A DNA stretch of 64,000 nucleotides from Clostridia bacterium (lineage in GTDB: Bacteria; Bacillota; Clostridia; Lachnospirales; WQUN01). Under the pieces are notes generated by a model. The model was not told the origin of the DNA and ran no database searches. It saw only the letters and a list, made by a program, of their open reading frames with translations. A program made the position numbers and the translations under genes. Of the stretch, positions 51,291-59,766 are shown piece by piece. The first letter of the stretch is position 1, and each line of letters starts with the position of its first letter. The stretch is taken from the NCBI GenBank assembly GCA_025997155.1, contig BNUF01000001.1:1-64000 (forward strand). Reading direction: 5' to 3'.

Positions 51291-53132
51291 ATGAACAATA
51301 ATGATAAGGAACTCATAAAAAGACGACTGGGAGATTACCTCCGAAACAAAGGAATAAACACGCGCAAACACTTTAAATGCCTGAATCCCCTGCATAACGA
51401 CAAACACCCCAGCATGAGCTACTTTGAGACGAAAAACGGCGTCAAATGCTTTTCATGCGGAGCATGGTACGACATCTTTGACTTAATCGGGATAGATTAC
51501 GGTTTGACGGAATATCGGGATATTTTCAACAAGGCTGAGGAAATGTATGGGTTCGGCAAGCCTAGAACCGCGAAAAAAGATTTTTCCTTAAAAGGGGAAG
51601 TTAAAGATTTTGAACTTTATTTCAAGGAATGCCATAACCGCGTAGGGCAAACGGATTACCCAAAAAAACGTGGGTTATCCGAATTTGTAATTTCGGAATT
51701 TAATCTGGGATACGACCCTGATTTTCGGGGAATGTCCCGCGGGGCGTTTATTATCCCGACAGGCAAAGGAAGTTTTGTCGCGAGGAACGTTGACCCTAAT
51801 GCTGACGACAAAAACAGATATAGAAAGACAGGGAATAGTTTACTTTTTAACGGTGATGCCCTTAGAACAGCTCAAATCCCTATATTCGTTGTGGAAGGCG
51901 AAATTGACGCGCTTTCCATTATGACGGCGGGAGGTGTCGCCATAGGGCTTGGGAGTGTCGCGAACGTTGATTTATTCTTACGGGAAATCGAAAAACATAA
52001 GCCGAAAGTACCTATTATTTTGTCACTTGATAATGATGAGTCGGGGGAGGTTGCTCAGAATAGGCTTGTAAACGCGTTGGAGGGGTCAGGAATCGTTTTT
52101 TATAGGTTTGACATATGTAACCCTTATAAGGACGCTAATGAGGCGTTACTGTGTCAGGAGAGCGTTTTTAGAGATATGTTGAAAAAAGCCCTGAATGTCT
52201 CGGGAGAAGAATACAGAAAAAACAACAGTACGCTTGCTTATATTAAAGGGTTCATAGACAGGATTCAAGACAGCGTTCAAAAACCTTATATCTCAACAGG
52301 GTTCGCCAAGTTAGACGAAATTCTTGACGGGGGGCTTTTTGAGGGGCTTTATATTATAGGCGCAATCTCTTCTTTGGGGAAGACCACTTTTGTTTCCCAG
52401 ATATCCGACCAAATAGCCCAGACGCGAACAGACATCTTGTATTTTTCGCTTGAAATGTCGCGTAACGAACTCATCGCGAAGTCCGTGAGCCGTCAAACGG
52501 CGTATATTTCTACAATGGAACGCGGAAACACGAAACTTGCGAAGACGATGAGAGGGATAACAACGGGAAAAAGATACCTTCAGTATAGCCATGACGAGCT
52601 TTCTCTCATACGGAACGCGGAACGGGAATACTCTAAATATGCCGAATATATCTATATAATCGAGGGTATAGGCGAAGTCGGGGTTTTCCAAATACGGGAA
52701 GCGGTTAAGCAACATATTAAATGTACGGGTTGTACCCCTGTAATAGTTATTGATTATCTTCAAATCCTTTCTCCCAGCAGTTTCCGTTTGACCGATAAGC
52801 AAAATACCGACAAGGCTGTGCTTGAACTCAAGCGAATATCGAGAGATTTTAAAATACCTATTATTGCCGTATCCTCTTTTAACAGGGCAAATTATTCATC
52901 TCAAGTTACTATGGAATCGTTTAAAGAATCGGGTGCAATCGAATACAGTTCAGATGTGCTGATTGGTTTGCAGTTCCGCGACGTCGGAAGCGATAATTTT
53001 AACGTTAACACCGCGAAATCCGTAAACCCCCGCTCTGTTTCCGCCGTAGTTCTCAAAAACCGAAACGGTGCCGCCGGGTGTTCTATACCGTACTCATATT
53101 ATCCCCTGTTTAATCTTTTTTTGGAAAATTAG
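51291..53132 (+). CDS. primase-helicase (T7 gp4/Twinkle-like)
   Basis: 613 residues. A CHC2-type zinc finger is at residues 29-53 (CLNPLHNDKHPSM, CFSCG). TOPRIM primase motifs follow: VVEGEIDAL near 200 and LSLDNDESG near 247. The C-terminal half is a DnaB-type RecA helicase with GAISSLGKTT near 354 (Walker A variant), FSLEMSRNEL and VIVIDYLQI near 484. Fusions of this kind are phage or plasmid replication proteins, distinct from chromosomal DnaG and DnaB. Next to iterons it indicates a replicon. Intact. Confidence 0.92.
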   Translation: MNNNDKELIKRRLGDYLRNKGINTRKHFKCLNPLHNDKHPSMSYFETKNGVKCFSCGAWYDIFDLIGIDYGLTEYRDIFNKAEEMYGFGKPRTAKKDFSLKGEVKDFELYFKECHNRVGQTDYPKKRGLSEFVISEFNLGYDPDFRGMSRGAFIIPTGKGSFVARNVDPNADDKNRYRKTGNSLLFNGDALRTAQIPIFVVEGEIDALSIMTAGGVAIGLGSVANVDLFLREIEKHKPKVPIILSLDNDESGEVAQNRLVNALEGSGIVFYRFDICNPYKDANEALLCQESVFRDMLKKALNVSGEEYRKNNSTLAYIKGFIDRIQDSVQKPYISTGFAKLDEILDGGLFEGLYIIGAISSLGKTTFVSQISDQIAQTRTDILYFSLEMSRNELIAKSVSRQTAYISTMERGNTKLAKTMRGITTGKRYLQYSHDELSLIRNAEREYSKYAEYIYIIEGIGEVGVFQIREAVKQHIKCTGCTPVIVIDYLQILSPSSFRLTDKQNTDKAVLELKRISRDFKIPIIAVSSFNRANYSSQVTMESFKESGAIEYSSDVLIGLQFRDVGSDNFNVNTAKSVNPRSVSAVVLKNRNGAAGCSIPYSYYPLFNLFLEN

Positions 53133-53135
53133 GTG

Positions 53136-53165
53136 TTGACAGGTTGAATTGAAGTATAGTAGAAT
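53136..53165 (+). promoter_or_regulatory. promoter of the structured RNA/leader
   Basis: TTGACA, 18-bp spacer, TAGAAT, directly after the primase-helicase stop. Predicted transcription start is near 53172. Confidence 0.7.
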
Positions 53166-53171
53166 GTATCT

Positions 53172-53441
53172 GTATAGATTTATTTTCTATACGTGGCGGA
53201 GCAATGTACGTTCGTAAAAAGTACCCAAGGGGTCGAACCTTTGCGCGGCATATGTCTATATGCCTCAAACCACATGGCGCAACAAGCAATGTCCGCTCGT
53301 AAAGAGTACCTATGGGGATAATTCAGGGTAATGCTCCAAAAATGGTCGAGCCTTTGCTAGAACTACACGCGGTAAGAGTTTTTTAGTAAAAGTAAAAGTT
53401 TTGTCCGCTTTTTTAAAAGCGGTAGGGTCTTGGAGTCCAAG
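53172..53441 (+). ncRNA. structured non-coding RNA or tandem leader element
   Basis: No protein frame fits this stretch. Two similar units occur at 53201-53244 and 53286-53357. Each starts GCAATGT, contains CGTAAARAGTACC, and ends GGTCGARCCTTTGC. GTTCG pairs with CGAAC in unit 1 and GCTCG with CGAGC in unit 2, a compensatory change that supports a real stem; GCAA and TTGC close both units. A perfect GGCATAT / ATATGCC hairpin separates them (53247-53264), and GTGG at 53193 pairs with CCAC at 53270. Hairpins at 53405-53422 and 53429-53441 follow. It is not tmRNA, RNase P, SRP or 6S by motif. It may be a free RNA or a leader of the next gene; the 3' limit is unclear to 53586. Confidence 0.65.
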
Positions 53442-53586
53442 GTCTTGGTTTTAGACTTTCCAAAGCGTAGAAATACGGTTGGCTTTATTTAGTTCGCACT
53501 TGATTAACAGTACGACAGCGTAAACGGGTATGGGTAGGCTGAACCGTTTTATTTGTGTACCGAAATGTTGTATGAGGTGACATAAA

Positions 53587-54183
53587 ATGGTTGATTTTTC
53601 AAAGTACGCAGACGAATACGTCAAGACAATATCGGACGGGCTTTTGAGTACCATCGCCACCGATAAGAATTCTAAAGTTTTAGATACAAACTCCGCCTTA
53701 GAGACTTGGGCGGACGAGACACAAGTCCGCCGAAACGTGCGAGCTCTGTTCTTTTTTGCTGGAAACGGCGCAAGCGCCACCATGGCTGAACACCTGTCCC
53801 ACGACTGTTTCCAGAACGCGGATTTACTTACCTACACCGTTTCGGAAACGTCGCATTTAACGGCTATAAGCAACGATATCTCCTATGAGGACGTGTTCGC
53901 GTTTCGCATAGGTAAACGGTGCGAGGCTAGGGACGTTCTGATTACTATTTCGTCGTCGGGAAACTCGCCCAATATAATAAAGGCGATAAAAACGGCGCGG
54001 GATAAGGGTATGTTTATCGTTACTTTAAGCGGCAAAAACGCGGATAATAAGTCACGCGTTCTCGGGGACTTAAATTTTTACGTACCCCTTGACACTTACG
54101 GGCTTGTGGAGTCCGCACACGCGGCTTTATTGCATTGCTGGCTCGATTTGTTTCTTGATAAATACGCGGGAGGGCGGCATTAA
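53587..54183 (+). CDS. SIS-domain phosphosugar isomerase (GmhA-like)
   Basis: 198 residues. FFFAGNGASATMAEHLSHDC and ISSSGNSPNIIKAI are the phosphate-binding SIS motifs of GmhA/DiaA proteins, and ESAHAALLHCW ends the fold. GmhA makes heptose 7-phosphate from sedoheptulose 7-phosphate; other members act on hexulose or arabinose phosphates. GAGGTGA precedes the ATG. It opens a five-gene run leading to a CMP-sugar synthetase, so it may make the phosphorylated start sugar. Confidence 0.85.
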   Translation: MVDFSKYADEYVKTISDGLLSTIATDKNSKVLDTNSALETWADETQVRRNVRALFFFAGNGASATMAEHLSHDCFQNADLLTYTVSETSHLTAISNDISYEDVFAFRIGKRCEARDVLITISSSGNSPNIIKAIKTARDKGMFIVTLSGKNADNKSRVLGDLNFYVPLDTYGLVESAHAALLHCWLDLFLDKYAGGRH

Positions 54184-54188
54184 TACTA

Positions 54189-55079
54189 ATGGGAAAAATC
54201 GCCGTAGGAGCGTCTTCTTTTGGTGTCTCAAACGAGGACGCTGTAAAACTGCTTGAGGAACACGGTCATACCGTCGTTAAAAATCCTTACGGACGCAAAC
54301 TTACTGTACAGGAAACGATAGAACATCTTGAGGGTGCCGTAGGACTTCTCGCGGGGCTTGAACAACTTGACGGGGAAGTTTTTAGAAACGCGCCAGAACT
54401 TAAGGCGGTTGCGCGAATCGGCATCGGCACGGACAACGTGAATTTTGAGGACGCTAAAAAATATAATATAAGGGTGTCGAATACGCCTGAAGCTCCGACA
54501 TACGCTGTCGCCGAAATGACTTTAGCGGCGCTTCTTTCGGTTGCGCGGCGGGTGATACCCGCGAACGAGAATACGCATGCGCGGATGTGGAAGAAACAAC
54601 TGGGTTTTTCTATTCGCGGAAGCGTTATTTTGCTAATCGGATATGGGCGGATTGCGCGGACTTTCGCGGAACTTCTTAAACCTTTCGGGGCGGAAATTCT
54701 TGTACACGACAACGCCGTTTTCGAAAACAACGGAACTTTGGAGGAACTTCTGCCGAAAGCGGGCGTGATTTCCCTTCACGCGTCGGGAAAAGACGCGATA
54801 CTTTCACAAAATGAGTTTTCCTATATAAAAAAAGGCGCGGTTTTGCTAAACAGCGCGAGAGGGACGCTGGTTGACGAGACCGCGCTTATTTCCGCGCTTA
54901 AGGACGGTACGCTTAGTTTTTACTGGGGCGATGTGTTTTCCTCCGAACCTTATGACGGCGAACTGTGCGACCTTAAAAACGCCGTTCTAACGCCGCATAT
55001 CTCCACTTATACGAAGTCTTGCCGTGAGGATATGGAACTTCAGGCGGCGCGGAATCTCCTGAAGGATTTGGAATTATGA
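54189..55079 (+). CDS. D-isomer 2-hydroxyacid dehydrogenase
   Basis: 296 residues. The NAD domain has VILLIGYGRIARTFAELL. The catalytic set is present: Arg in NSARGTLVD, Glu in FSSEPYDG and His in LTPHISTYT. Close in layout to phosphoglycerate dehydrogenases, but without an ACT domain. In this run it might oxidise a sugar-derived hydroxyacid. Overlaps the next gene by four bases. Confidence 0.9.
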   Translation: MGKIAVGASSFGVSNEDAVKLLEEHGHTVVKNPYGRKLTVQETIEHLEGAVGLLAGLEQLDGEVFRNAPELKAVARIGIGTDNVNFEDAKKYNIRVSNTPEAPTYAVAEMTLAALLSVARRVIPANENTHARMWKKQLGFSIRGSVILLIGYGRIARTFAELLKPFGAEILVHDNAVFENNGTLEELLPKAGVISLHASGKDAILSQNEFSYIKKGAVLLNSARGTLVDETALISALKDGTLSFYWGDVFSSEPYDGELCDLKNAVLTPHISTYTKSCREDMELQAARNLLKDLEL

Positions 55080-55840
55080 ATCTGGCGGGGTATTGCGGCA
55101 TAGCCAAAGAAGCCGCCAAACTCGCGGGGGAATATCTTTTTTTACGCGGAGATGTAAAGATAGACGAGAATTTAACGCGTGACCTTAAACTTTCTTCCGA
55201 CAAGGGCAGTGAGAAAATCATAATAGATTGTTTGGAAAAAACTGGCTTGCCTATTTTGTCGGAGGAACGCGGTTTTATTGGGGACGAGTCCGCCCCTTTG
55301 TACTGGGTGGTTGACCCGCTTGACGGTTCGGTGAACTATTTCAGGGGTATAGACGAGCTCACCTGTATATCGATTGCGCTTGTTTCGGGCGGTACGCCGA
55401 TTTTAGGCGTTGTTTACCGTTACGCGGCGAACGAACTGTTTAGCGGGTACGAAAACGCCGCTTTCCTTAACGATACGCCTATAAAAACTTCGGGCGTAAA
55501 ACTTTTTAAAGACGCTGTGTTTGCGACTGGGTTACCCGCGGGCGGAAGTTTTGACGACGACAGACTAGGCGCAATGGTCAAGACTTTCAGACACGCGAAA
55601 AAAGTTCGAATGTTGGGCGCGGCGGCGGTTATGTCGGTTTTTGTCTCAAACGGGCGGTTTGATTGCTATCGCGAGGACGGTATACGCCTTTGGGACGTTG
55701 CGGGGGCGGCCGCTATAATCAAGGCGGCGGGCGGTTGTTTTTTAATCGACACGGAAACTTACGGCGCGGACTACAAATGTGTTTTCAGCGCGTTCGCCAA
55801 CGAAAGTTTGCGCGACGATTTTTTAAGGATATCGATATGA
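55076..55840 (+). CDS. inositol monophosphatase family phosphatase
   Basis: 254 residues. The metal site is DPLDGSVNY, with the upstream Glu in LSEERGF, and the C-terminal WDVAGAAAIIKAAGG motif. Such enzymes remove phosphate from sugars or nucleotides (IMPase, CysQ, HisN types). The stop overlaps the next ATG. In context it may dephosphorylate an intermediate before CMP activation. Confidence 0.92.
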   Translation: MNLAGYCGIAKEAAKLAGEYLFLRGDVKIDENLTRDLKLSSDKGSEKIIIDCLEKTGLPILSEERGFIGDESAPLYWVVDPLDGSVNYFRGIDELTCISIALVSGGTPILGVVYRYAANELFSGYENAAFLNDTPIKTSGVKLFKDAVFATGLPAGGSFDDDRLGAMVKTFRHAKKVRMLGAAAVMSVFVSNGRFDCYREDGIRLWDVAGAAAIIKAAGGCFLIDTETYGADYKCVFSAFANESLRDDFLRISI

Positions 55841-56853
55841 TAGACGCCGTAATAATAGGATTCGGAAAAATGGGAAAGATACGTTATGACGCGATGATAC
55901 GCCACGGCGGATATAATATCACCGCTGTTTGTGATGTAAACGAGGAATCAATGGCGGACTACCCCTGTAAAAAATACTCCGACTGGGAAAAATGCCTTGA
56001 CGAAACGAAACCCGAGGCGGTAATCGTATGCACTTTTAATAACGCTATTCCAAACGTTGTTTGTAACGCGCTTGAGAGGGGCATACACGTCTTTTCGGAG
56101 AAGCCCCCTGGCAGAACCCTAGCCGACGCTAAAACGATGCGTGAGACGGCAAAGAACAGTTCTGGCAAGGAGCTTAAATTCGGGTTCAATCACCGTTATC
56201 ACAATTCCGTTATCGAGGCGAAGGCTCTTATAGATTCGAGGATACTCGGCGATATAGTATGTATACGCGGCGTTTACGGCAAAGCGGGGAGCGAAACTTT
56301 TGCGCGGGAATGGCGAAACGACGTTAATATCTCGGGCGGCGGGATTTTGCTTGACCAAGGGATACATATGCTTGACCTTTTGCGGTATTTTTTGGGAGAT
56401 TTCACAAGCGTTACGGGCGCGGTAAATCAACTTGTCTGGGACGGACTCCCGACAGAAGACAGCGCGTTCGCCCTGCTAAAAACCGACGCGGGAAAAATCG
56501 CGTCTTTGCACTCGAACGCTATCCAATGGAAACACAAATTCGATATGGATATAATATGCACGGAAGGATATATCGAACTCGACGGCTTACTCACGTCAAC
56601 GAAAAGCTACGGAGAGGAACGTTTAAGTTACTACCGCAAAGACCTTGAAATGAAAACGGGAGGACTCGGAAACCCGATAGAACACACTATGTGTTTTGAC
56701 ACAGACAATTCGTGGAATCTTGAGATTGCGGAATTTTACGACGCGGTGCGCAACGGTTCGCCGATTGTAAACGGCACGCCCGAGGACGCGGTTAAGGTAA
56801 TGGAATTGGTCGAAAAAATATACTCCGCCGGCAGGGGGGACAGTCTTGCTTAA
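55837..56853 (+). CDS. Gfo/Idh/MocA family oxidoreductase
   Basis: 338 residues from ATG 55837 (AAGGAT upstream, ATGA overlap); a longer frame would overlap the phosphatase gene. IDAVIIGFGKMGKI binds NAD(P); FSEKPPGRTL holds the conserved EKP Lys; LDQGIHMLDLLRYF contains the active-site His. It oxidises or reduces a sugar carbon, as in bacillosamine or sialic-acid relatives. Part of the CMP-sugar run. Confidence 0.92.
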   Translation: MIDAVIIGFGKMGKIRYDAMIRHGGYNITAVCDVNEESMADYPCKKYSDWEKCLDETKPEAVIVCTFNNAIPNVVCNALERGIHVFSEKPPGRTLADAKTMRETAKNSSGKELKFGFNHRYHNSVIEAKALIDSRILGDIVCIRGVYGKAGSETFAREWRNDVNISGGGILLDQGIHMLDLLRYFLGDFTSVTGAVNQLVWDGLPTEDSAFALLKTDAGKIASLHSNAIQWKHKFDMDIICTEGYIELDGLLTSTKSYGEERLSYYRKDLEMKTGGLGNPIEHTMCFDTDNSWNLEIAEFYDAVRNGSPIVNGTPEDAVKVMELVEKIYSAGRGDSLA

Positions 56854-57802
56854 ATCTTATGATTTTGTAAAACGAAACTCCCTGAGCGCTAATATAACCG
56901 ATTCCGCCCTTCTCGCTAGAGAACGCGAGCTACTTGAGGAATTTGTCAAAAACAACCCGCCGCTCGGGGAGGCGACACCCTGTCATATGTGCGGCGGCGA
57001 AACTTCTTTTTTCGCGGAAATAGGCGGGGTGACGTACAGGCGTTGTTCGCGCTGTTTTAGTGTGTTCGCCGAGGTTTCGCCCTCTGTTATGGAAAAATAC
57101 AAGGCGTATGAGCCTTTACTCGCGTATTACCGCGACGGCGGATTTCAAAAAACGTCGTCGGAGAAGCGCGGCGGAGTCTGGGACGAACTTCTGTTCTGGC
57201 TTAATTTTCGCGTAAACAGGTATCTCGCGAAAAAAAGCGTAAGCGTTCTCGATTACGGCGGTATTTTTTACGGGTTAAGCGAACGTATTCAAAACGCGGC
57301 GTTTTGCGAAACTTACAGACGGCGTTCAAATACTTTGGGCGACTTTAACCTTTCGGAGGAAAAAAGCGACGTCGTTTTGTGCCTTGACGCGCTAAGCGGA
57401 AAAATAAACCCCGAGGAAACTCTGTCGGGACTTAAAAACAGTCTTAAGGACGGCGGAATCCTGATACTAAGCTCCCGCACGGGTACGGGTTTCGATATTC
57501 TTACACTTCGCGGACGCGGAATATATCCGTATAAATACGTACTTCTCCCGTCCGTCTCGGGGCTTCAGATAATGCTTGAAAAACTTGGGTTTGAGATTTT
57601 GGAGATATCAACTCCGGGGACTCTTGATGTAAATTATGTTATGGAATACGTAAAGGACTCGCCCGAATTTAACGAGTCAAACCCTTTTATAGGTTATATG
57701 CTGGGCAACTCCGAACCGTCTACTTTGTGGGAGTTTCAGTCGTTTCTGCAAAAAAACGGGCTAAGTTCCTTTACACGCGTCATAGCGCGTAAAATCGTTT
57801 GA
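56846..57802 (+). CDS. methyltransferase-like protein with N-terminal zinc ribbon
   Basis: 318 residues, TTG start overlapping the previous stop, with GGGGG upstream. A zinc ribbon is visible (CHMCGGETSF, CSRCFSVF at about residues 50-73). VLDYGGIFYGLSERI and DVVLCLDALSG are reminiscent of a SAM-binding domain, but the canonical glycine pattern is weak. Methyltransferases of this build act on nucleotide sugars in O-antigen loci (C-methyltransferase type). Activity is inferred. Confidence 0.7.
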   Translation: MLKSYDFVKRNSLSANITDSALLARERELLEEFVKNNPPLGEATPCHMCGGETSFFAEIGGVTYRRCSRCFSVFAEVSPSVMEKYKAYEPLLAYYRDGGFQKTSSEKRGGVWDELLFWLNFRVNRYLAKKSVSVLDYGGIFYGLSERIQNAAFCETYRRRSNTLGDFNLSEEKSDVVLCLDALSGKINPEETLSGLKNSLKDGGILILSSRTGTGFDILTLRGRGIYPYKYVLLPSVSGLQIMLEKLGFEILEISTPGTLDVNYVMEYVKDSPEFNESNPFIGYMLGNSEPSTLWEFQSFLQKNGLSSFTRVIARKIV

Positions 57803-57844
57803 CTATACTATTTTTGTATATCGATTTGAGAGGAGACGGCGTCA

Positions 57845-58591
57845 ATGAGGGCGATAGGCGTAATTCCCGCTAGATACGAATCGACGAGACTCCCGGGCAA
57901 ACCCATTTCGGATATTTGCGGAAAACCTATGATTTGGTGGGTCTACCAGCAGGCGAAAAAAGTAAGCGAGCTTGACGCGGTGTACATAGCTACAGACGAC
58001 TCGCGAATAATGGACGTGTGCGGCGAATACGGACTTGACGCTATACTGACCTCAAAGGACAACAAAACTCATCTGAACCGCGTATATGAGGTATCGCAAA
58101 AAATAGACGCGGATTTGTACGTCGTCATTTGCGGGGACGAACCTATGGTTGACAGCAAGGTAATCGAAAAGGTTATCCCGGACGAGTCCGCGCTGTCGGA
58201 AAAATACGTCGCCCGCGCTCTTATGCGCGAACTCACCGACCCCGCCGAAACAATCGACCCGGGCAACATCAAGATATCCGCCGCCGACAACGGAGATTGC
58301 ATATACCTTTCACGCGCGCCGATTCCTCACCCCTACAAAACCGTTCTCGTGAAATATCATAAGATAGTCGGCATCGAGTGCTACAACAAGGCGGCACTAG
58401 AAATTTACGTAAACCACGAGCCGAGCAAATTCGAAAAAATCGAGGATATCGCTCTTCTGCGGTTTGTCGAAAACAGGGTCGTCGTGAACTTCACGCTTGC
58501 GGACACGGACACATTATCAGTCGATACGGAACGAGACCTTGAAAAGGTGCGTAAAATTATGTCGGAGAGAATTGCGCGGGGAGAGATATGA
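57845..58591 (+). CDS. KdsB-like CMP-sugar acid synthetase
   Basis: 248 residues. IGVIPARYESTRLPGKP is the CTP loop of KdsB, and VICGDEPMVDSKVI the metal site, with YLSRAPIPHP later. The usual RSGTDR substrate loop is replaced by KTHLNR, so the sugar acid may not be KDO. AGGAGA lies 7 bp before the ATG. No KDO-8-phosphate synthase or phosphatase is in the window. It is the likely end of the pathway begun at 53.6 kb, and it overlaps glf by four bases. Confidence 0.82.
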   Translation: MRAIGVIPARYESTRLPGKPISDICGKPMIWWVYQQAKKVSELDAVYIATDDSRIMDVCGEYGLDAILTSKDNKTHLNRVYEVSQKIDADLYVVICGDEPMVDSKVIEKVIPDESALSEKYVARALMRELTDPAETIDPGNIKISAADNGDCIYLSRAPIPHPYKTVLVKYHKIVGIECYNKAALEIYVNHEPSKFEKIEDIALLRFVENRVVVNFTLADTDTLSVDTERDLEKVRKIMSERIARGEI

Positions 58592-59757
58592 AAAATATAA
58601 TTGTCGTTGGCGCGGGGTTTTCGGGGGCGGTGCTTGCCCGCAAAATCGCGGAAGAACTTGACTTACCTGTAAAAGTGATTGAAAAAAGAAACCATATAGC
58701 GGGGAATATGTATGACGAAACGGACGAAAACGGGATACTCCTTCAGAAATACGGGCCGCATATCGTTTGTACCGACAAATACTCCGTTATAGAATATCTT
58801 TCAAAGTATTCGGATTTTTTCAAGCATACCGTGAAACTTTTGAGCCTTATTGATGGGAACTATGTGCGTCTTCCGTTCAACTTCGAGACGGTTCAGCAGT
58901 TAGTCGGAGAAAAAAAATCCCAAAATCTCATAGCGAAACTTAGAAAAGAATACAACGGACGCGACAGAGTACCCGCGATGGAGATTATGAACAACCCCGA
59001 CTCGGATATCTCGGATTACGGCACGCTCCTTTTTGACAAGGCGTACAAGACCTACTGCGCCAAGCAATGGGATATTCCCGTCGAGACGATAGACAAGAGC
59101 ATAATGGACAGAGTGCCAGTCGCTATGAACTATGACGAGCGGTATATGAACAAGGATTTCCAGTATCTCCCCGAAAAAGGGTTTACCAAACTTTTTGAAA
59201 ATCTTCTTGACCACGAAAATATCAGTATAGAAACAAACACCGACGCGGCGGCGCATATCTCCTTTTTAGACGGAGAGGTGTTTTATGACGGAGCGAGAGC
59301 TGACGCGCTTGTTTTTACGGGAGCGGTTGACGAACTTTTCGGGCTCAAATACGGCGCGCTGCCCTATCGTTCGCTTGACATACGCTACACGACCCACGAC
59401 GCGGAGGAAGTTCTGCCCGAGGCAATCGTATCCTACCCGCAAGCCGACGGATACACCAGAGAGACGGAATACAAAAGGCTTATGCCGAAAGGAAAAAACA
59501 TACCCGTTTCGGTAATCGCGACAGAATACCCCGTGGCGTATGACAAAAACGGCGAAGTCGGAAACACGCCGTATTATCCCGTAATCACGGAGCAGAGTCT
59601 GGCAAGTTACGCCAAGTACCTTGAGGAATCAAAACTCTACAAAAATATCTTCCTTTGCGGGCGGCTTGCGGAATTCCGATACTACAATATGGACGATTGC
59701 ATACTTCACGCGTTTGACGTATTCGAGGAAATCAAAAAATACTTTTCGCAAAGGTAG
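58588..59757 (+). CDS. glf: UDP-galactopyranose mutase
   Basis: 389 residues. IIVVGAGFSGAVLARKIAE binds FAD; GPHIVCTD, RLPFNFETVQQL, YKTYCAKQWD and GRLAEFRYYNMD are Glf motifs including the substrate-binding residues. It converts UDP-galactopyranose to UDP-galactofuranose, so the glycan probably contains galactofuranose. Confidence 0.96.
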   Translation: MKNIIVVGAGFSGAVLARKIAEELDLPVKVIEKRNHIAGNMYDETDENGILLQKYGPHIVCTDKYSVIEYLSKYSDFFKHTVKLLSLIDGNYVRLPFNFETVQQLVGEKKSQNLIAKLRKEYNGRDRVPAMEIMNNPDSDISDYGTLLFDKAYKTYCAKQWDIPVETIDKSIMDRVPVAMNYDERYMNKDFQYLPEKGFTKLFENLLDHENISIETNTDAAAHISFLDGEVFYDGARADALVFTGAVDELFGLKYGALPYRSLDIRYTTHDAEEVLPEAIVSYPQADGYTRETEYKRLMPKGKNIPVSVIATEYPVAYDKNGEVGNTPYYPVITEQSLASYAKYLEESKLYKNIFLCGRLAEFRYYNMDDCILHAFDVFEEIKKYFSQR

Positions 59758-59766
59758 GAAAAAGAA

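Noticed and set aside
53172-53441. 6S RNA or RNase P RNA
   Set aside because: The expected long single rod with central bubble (6S) and the conserved RNase P core motifs are not visible; the structure is two repeated units.
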